In this document: positions 33,442-37,582 of the stretch, piece after piece
How the letters are laid out: the number at the start of each line of letters is the position of its first letter
Position numbering within the stretch: position 1 is the first letter of the stretch
Source: Diphasiastrum complanatum
Taxonomy: Eukaryota > Streptophyta > Lycopodiopsida > Lycopodiales > Lycopodiaceae
Direction of reading: 5' to 3'
NCBI GenBank assembly: GCA_029204225.1
Contig: MU835631.1
Coordinates: 1 to 37,582 of the forward strand
Length of the DNA: 37,582 nucleotides
The notes under the pieces: model-generated
Database searches by the model: none
What the model was told of the DNA's origin: nothing
Seen by the model: the letters and a program-made list of their open reading frames with translations, nothing else
Translations under genes and position numbers: made by a program

Positions 33442-34600
33442 AACAAAAACAGAACGAATGTGTTGAACATGAAGAGAGAGAGAGTGGTGCTATAAATGAG
33501 GATATCGTCAAAAAAAACAATGACACACTTTCCAAGCAGAGGACGAAAAATGTTATTCATGACATTCTGAAAAGTGGGCGGGCCATTGGTAACACTAAAA
33601 GGAAGGACACGAAACTCATACAGACCAAAGTGGGTACGGAAAGCTGTCTTGTGCTCATCAGGAGGATGCATACGAATTTGGTGATAACTGAAACGGAGGT
33701 CAAGTTTGGAAAAGATCTTGGCTTGGCCTAACTGGTCAAACAGGTCATCCATATGAGGGATAGGGTACTGATTACGGATAGTAAGTCTATTTAAAGCACG
33801 ATAGTCAATACATAGACGTTTAGTACCATCCTTCTTATCAACAAGTAAAACAGGAGCACCAAAAGGACTGTGGCTAAGAACAATAAGGCCTTGATGTAAT
33901 AAACTAGACACCTGATGTTGGACTTCCTTGTGCTCAACAATAGACATACAAAAAGGAGGACGAGAAGGAGGTGATGTAGAGGAAACAAGGTCTATATGGT
34001 GGTTGACATCTCGTAAAGGTGGTAACTGAGTCGGCTCTCTAAAAACATGCTCAAATTCATGCAACAGTTCAGAAAATACCTGTGGCAAAGGTGGTGCATT
34101 CGCAATAGGCTGAACTGGCTGAACAGAAAGAATAGCCGCACAGTGGGCCTTCGGGAGGCTCTGTATGAACTTCTTCCCGAAAATAAGCTGATAGTCCTGC
34201 CGAGAATCAATACCGAAAAATATATGTTGAGTACCATCATGAGAGAATGTCAATGTCTGCTGCTGGAGGTCTACTGTAACCACACCAAGGGATGCAAACC
34301 AATCAGAACTGAGGATAAGATCGTACCGTGTAAGTGGAATAATATGAAAATCTATTTGACCAAGAAAGTCTCCAATCCGATATGAAAGCTGCTGATACAT
34401 CTGCATGCTAGGAAAAGAGTGTGCACTGGCAACCTCAACATGTAGGGGATGAGGCGTAGTGACTGGCATAGCACGAACGCGTGTAGTAATATGACTGCTG
34501 AGAAACGAGTGAGTGCTACCTGTGTCAACAAGGGCAATAAACTCACGACCAGTGATACGTACGCGAAGACGGATATGGCGTGGACCCGGATTACTGGCCC
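33442..34600 (-). pseudogene. Gypsy-D protease and reverse transcriptase
   Basis: Protease active site [13 protein letters not shown] (about 34510-34550) and [14 protein letters not shown] with [74 protein letters not shown] and [10 protein letters not shown] (about 33490-33525). Both palm aspartate motifs are intact. One open frame covers most of protease and RT (33435-34469 and upstream in the same frame). The frame is lost just after the YxDD region. Motifs suggest this was the last enzymatically complete RT in the window. Confidence 0.9.
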
Positions 34601-34790
34601 AAGTAGCATAAGCAAGTTGAGCATGGCATACAGCTAGATCAAGGGGATCAGGAACAAGCTTAGTGGGTGTGGCAAATTGATCAACAGGTGGGTCATCATC
34701 AAGAATGTGAAGGCATATGGCAGAATCAGGACTATCACCAGGTGTGTCAGCATCATGGAAATAGACGGCAGTAGCAGTGGCAGGCTGTCG

Positions 34791-35803
34791 TCAGTCACAG
34801 GCGATATGATCAGGACTCTTACAGTTGAAACATAAGCGCTTCTCACGGATCTTAGACATCTCAGGTTGTGAGTAGCGACGAACAAAAACAGGACGAGGAG
34901 AAAAAGGAGGATGTGGTGCAGAAGGAAGAGTGGACGAAGGTGAACTAACAGATGTGGGACTAGCAGAGGATGGAGAGGAAAAAATATGACGTGTGAAAGA
35001 ATGCGAAGGACGAGAAACAGAGGAAGAGATGGGAGAGTACTTGTGCTGCAATGCAGTAGCAAGGGAGATGGCATGAGAAAGTGTGAGTGGAAAAAAAGAA
35101 GAAACATCATACCGGAGTGCGCCTCGTAGACCAGCAAGAGATGAGCTCCAATGTAGAAATATCTGGGAATAGATAGGAAAGCTCTATAAACTGTGTCGTA
35201 TAAGCAGCCAAGTCACCAATGTGAGATAAACTGTGAAAGATGTCGCACTGTCGAATAAGCCACTGAGGATCAATCATCGCTAGGCGGAGTGCTGTCATAA
35301 ACTCTGTCCAACTAGCAAGGCCAAGGGTGTGAAGCCGTTTGGCGAAACATGCGCCACCAAGTAGCAGCATGGCCCTGCAAATGTAAAGCAGCCAAATGTA
35401 TCCATTGAATGTCAATCTTAGAAAACATAAGGAAGTAGGTCTCAAGCTTAGAATACCAATTCTTGAGTTCATTCCCATCGGATGACCCAAAATACATAGT
35501 AAGCTGAACCTTATCCTTAAAGTCTCGTGGCAAAGGACCAGAAGATGAAGGAGTCTCGGGTGGTGGAAATGTATGTTGTGGGAGAACATGTGGAGATAGT
35601 AGAGAAACATTGGACTATAATGATAGTGTAGCAATCTGGGTAGAAAGAGCAGTGAATGTCTCTCGTAACTCCTGACATAAATCAGTGCGTACATTACTCA
35701 TGGCTTCCCTAAGATGATCTCGAAATTCATGCCGTACTTCGTCAAGGTAAGTGGAAGACGATATGCGAGGCTCTGAAGATGTAGGGGAAGTATCCATGGT
35801 CAA
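34791..35803 (-). pseudogene. Gypsy-D gag
   Basis: Starts at ATG 35803: a coiled, charged N-terminus (LREAMSNVRTDLCQEL). Core: LTMYFGSSDGNELKNWYSKLE and LHLQGHAATWWRMF; then, after a frameshift near 35340, SWTEFMTALRLAM and HSLSHIGDLAAYTTQFIELS. A second frame change leads to a Ser/Pro-rich linker and CFNCKSPDHIACD followed by TGA at 34791-34793. That stop occupies the position of the knuckle's last cysteine. Protease continues in the same frame after it. Confidence 0.85.
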
Positions 35804-36511
35804 GGAATGCAGGAAGTGAAGAGAGTGTAAGAAAAGCTTAATATCGGAGGGAGTGGACTTTTGTCGTCACCTCAAATACGCTTTAGGTACACAAACGACA
35901 CTAAGAGCAAGAAAGAAAATGACAAATGTCAAGAAAAGGTGTGGAAAGCAAGAAAAAACCAGCAAAGATACTTCTTGATAGAGCTCCAAGCATGTGCGAA
36001 GAGTTGGCTGGAAAATGTGACCACAAGGAAAATGAAAGTGGGCGTTGGACAGCCTCCAATCAATGCTGAAAATATGGCTGGAAGTCTGTGACAGCCTCCA
36101 ATCAAAACTGAAATATGGCTGAAACTCTACTGGAACAATGGCTGAAAAATGTGATGAAGTAGGGCGCTGGACAGCCTCCAATCAATGCTGAAAAGATGGC
36201 TGGGAATCCTCTCCCTGAATCAAATGGGGGATTCAAAAAAATGAAGGAAAATGATTTGGAACTTGGGCGCCGGAAATAATCTGCCCAAAAAAAAAAAAAT
36301 CCGGCCGCCAAATTTAGCGGAAGTGCTTCCGCTAACTATCTGCTAAAGCACCGCCAAGAAAAATGCTCTGAAGGGAGTTGGTCCTCCTCCAAACTGTGCT
36401 GAATGTTGCTGAAGCAAAGAGACAAAAGCCCTCAGCAAAGAGAGAAAAATCAACAAGGAAAATGGGCACCCAATCAAAAAATCAGATTTGAAATTCAGCA
36501 ATCAGGAAAGT
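35804..36511 (-). other. Gypsy-D untranslated leader
   Basis: About 700 bp between PBS and gag start, non-coding, containing three copies of a 33-bp repeat and an A12 run near 36288. The small minus-strand open frames (35867-36181, 36102-36311) are this leader, not genes. Confidence 0.65.
36048..36202. repeat. three irregular 33-bp leader repeats
   Basis: GACAGCCTCCAATCAATGCT followed by GAAAATATGGCTG at 36048-36080, with related copies at 36090-36121 and 36170-36202. Spacings are 42 and 80 bp. They lie within the Gypsy-D leader. Confidence 0.8.
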
Positions 36512-36523
36512 GCTCTGATACCA
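36512..36523 (-). other. Gypsy-D primer-binding site (tRNA-Met)
   Basis: Minus-strand TGGTATCAGAGC, an exact initiator tRNA-Met complement, 5 bp from the LTR end. Confidence 0.88.
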
Positions 36524-36528
36524 AGTTA

Positions 36529-37000
36529 TGATCAAAATCTCAGGTGTTGAATCAATGAAGCATAAAGGACAGCAATAGACTAAAGTCCTACAAGCAATAG
36601 ACAAGACAATAGGTTCTCCCACGAAGATCCCAAGCAATACCAATCAATAATCTGAAAAATGAGTGTACAAATGTCCCTATAAATACCCTACCAATGAACC
36701 CTAGAATAGGAATTCATGATTAAAGGGAGGCAAAATGTGGAGGGAAAATAGTGCGCCCTCCTACGGGCCCCCACTCCACATAACCATATAATAAGGGCCC
36801 AAGGCCAGTCAATGTCATAAAAAAGGACCCAGTGCGGGTCATAAGCATATAAAAAGACTTTGGGGCCTGTACATGACTTATATAAAAGACGTAACCAGAA
36901 ATATACATAACCAACAATAAATGTAAAGAGGCCTGCGGAATATATGCAGAGTAGCCCAGTAGGCCTGTATCTTGTAGTCCGTAACCAGTTGTTGTGCTGA
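36529..37000 (-). repeat. Gypsy-D 5' LTR (outer end approximate)
   Basis: The inner end next to the PBS gives ...TTTTGATCA then the spacer TAACT. Read on the minus strand it carries TATTTATAGGG (about 36672-36682), a typical plant LTR TATA region, at a sensible distance before the PBS. The outer end lies at or a few bases before the start of the next LTR at 37001; I could not fix it. Confidence 0.65.
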
Positions 37001-37582
37001 TGTTGATTCTGTGATTTCAATAGGAGTAGATTTGGTTTAATTTCTTGTTCTTGTTTAGTTTGATTTAGCAATAATCTACAGACTGTAACGATAAAGAAAG
37101 AACTCAAACATAACTGTAGAAAGTAGAAAACGAGTTTCTAACAAATCCTATATTCAAGAGGAGCTACCATTATTAGATAAGCTTCTGAATCAGGTCGTAG
37201 GTGTGCCTTTGACAGGCGGGACACACTACCATTGTTCTACAACCAGACAGTCACTAGACGCCATAGTAGACCCATTACCAATAGATCCATTGCTTAGCAG
37301 ACTCTTTGTCAGAAGAATAGCAGCAAACATTGAGTGAGTCGCTACTAACAGAGTTCGAATAGGCACTGATAGATCCGTAGAGATAGATCCGTAGAGCCAG
37401 TCGTGAACATTGAGTGGTTGCGGCAGCATACATTGAAATAGAGAGAGACAAATCCGTAGACATTGCGCAAGTAGATACTTGCGCAAACGGTGGTGTCGTG
37501 TTGCTTTTGATAATCTTCTTCAATTTCGATCCACAAAACTCGTTTTTACAAGCCAATTTTCCAGTTCTTGCTCACTAATGAT
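37001..37582 (+). repeat. Gypsy-C-type LTR, copy 2, plus start of leader
   Basis: It begins TGTTGATTCTGTGATTTC, homologous to 24334 onward. After about 487 bp a PBS-like TGGTGTCG (37491) and leader sequence (ATTTCGATCCACA) follow, as in copy 1, and it runs off the window. It has internal AGATCCGTAGA repeats near 37370-37400. Because leader follows it, this LTR is acting as a 5' LTR of a further element. Confidence 0.65.

Larger units (their letters stand above)
32391..37000 (-). mobile_element. Gypsy-D: minus-strand Gypsy element, 3'-truncated
   Basis: From right to left: LTR (to 36529), PBS, leader, gag, protease, RT, part of RNase H, integrase. It ends inside the integrase core at about 32390; the C-terminus, polypurine tract and 3' LTR are missing. 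RNase H is largely deleted at about 33030. It has several frameshifts but fewer stops than Gypsy-C. The motif style (TGAYRF-like [19 protein letters not shown]) differs from Gypsy-C, so it is another lineage. Confidence 0.85.

Overview
The window is nuclear DNA of a land plant. One spliced host gene of a plant-specific family (NPH3/RPT2-like BTB protein) sits at 2068-5004, and nearly everything from about 5.7 kb to the end is a thicket of decayed, nested LTR retrotransposons (Copia and Gypsy). Primer-binding sites complementary to plant initiator tRNA-Met recur. The species cannot be named from sequence alone. Compact introns in the host gene beside a large repeat load fit many plant genomes.

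Layout. 1-2067: flank and probable promoter. 2068-5004: four-exon NPH3-like gene. 5723-6593: a lone minus-strand LTR with its primer-binding site. 7409-12357: Copia-1 (minus), the best preserved element, with two 650-bp LTRs, a perfect 5-bp target duplication (GTGAT), PBS and polypurine tract, but no gag. 12719-12894: (GA)88. 12975-14090: Copia-2 gag/protease fragment (+). 14100-15473: Gypsy-A gag/RT fragment (minus). 15474-22600: Copia-3 (+), whose 5' LTR end, PBS and gag start are replaced by a piece of Gypsy-B (minus; gag, leader, PBS, LTR with a second GA tract). 21605-22600: the downstream Copia-3 LTR, unexpectedly followed by another PBS. 23795-24103 and 31874-32276: two copies of a short LTR-like repeat. 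24334-31866: Gypsy-C (+) with LTR, long T-rich leader, gag with four zinc knuckles, protease, RT, RNase H and integrase. 32391-37000: Gypsy-D (minus). 37001-end: a second LTR of the Gypsy-C type running off the window.

Function. Only the NPH3-like gene looks like a working gene: its exons join in one frame with GT-AG introns and the family hallmarks are present. No retroelement is intact; each is broken by stops, frameshifts, or loss of gag, RNase H or catalytic residues. I found no bacterial-type system, CRISPR array, rRNA or tRNA gene, and no clear candidate for an entirely new system. The unusual points are in element architecture (four-knuckle gag, a chimeric nested Copia, LTR-PBS tandem structure, regularly spaced palindromes in an LTR) and in a possible 14-3-3 docking tail on the host protein.
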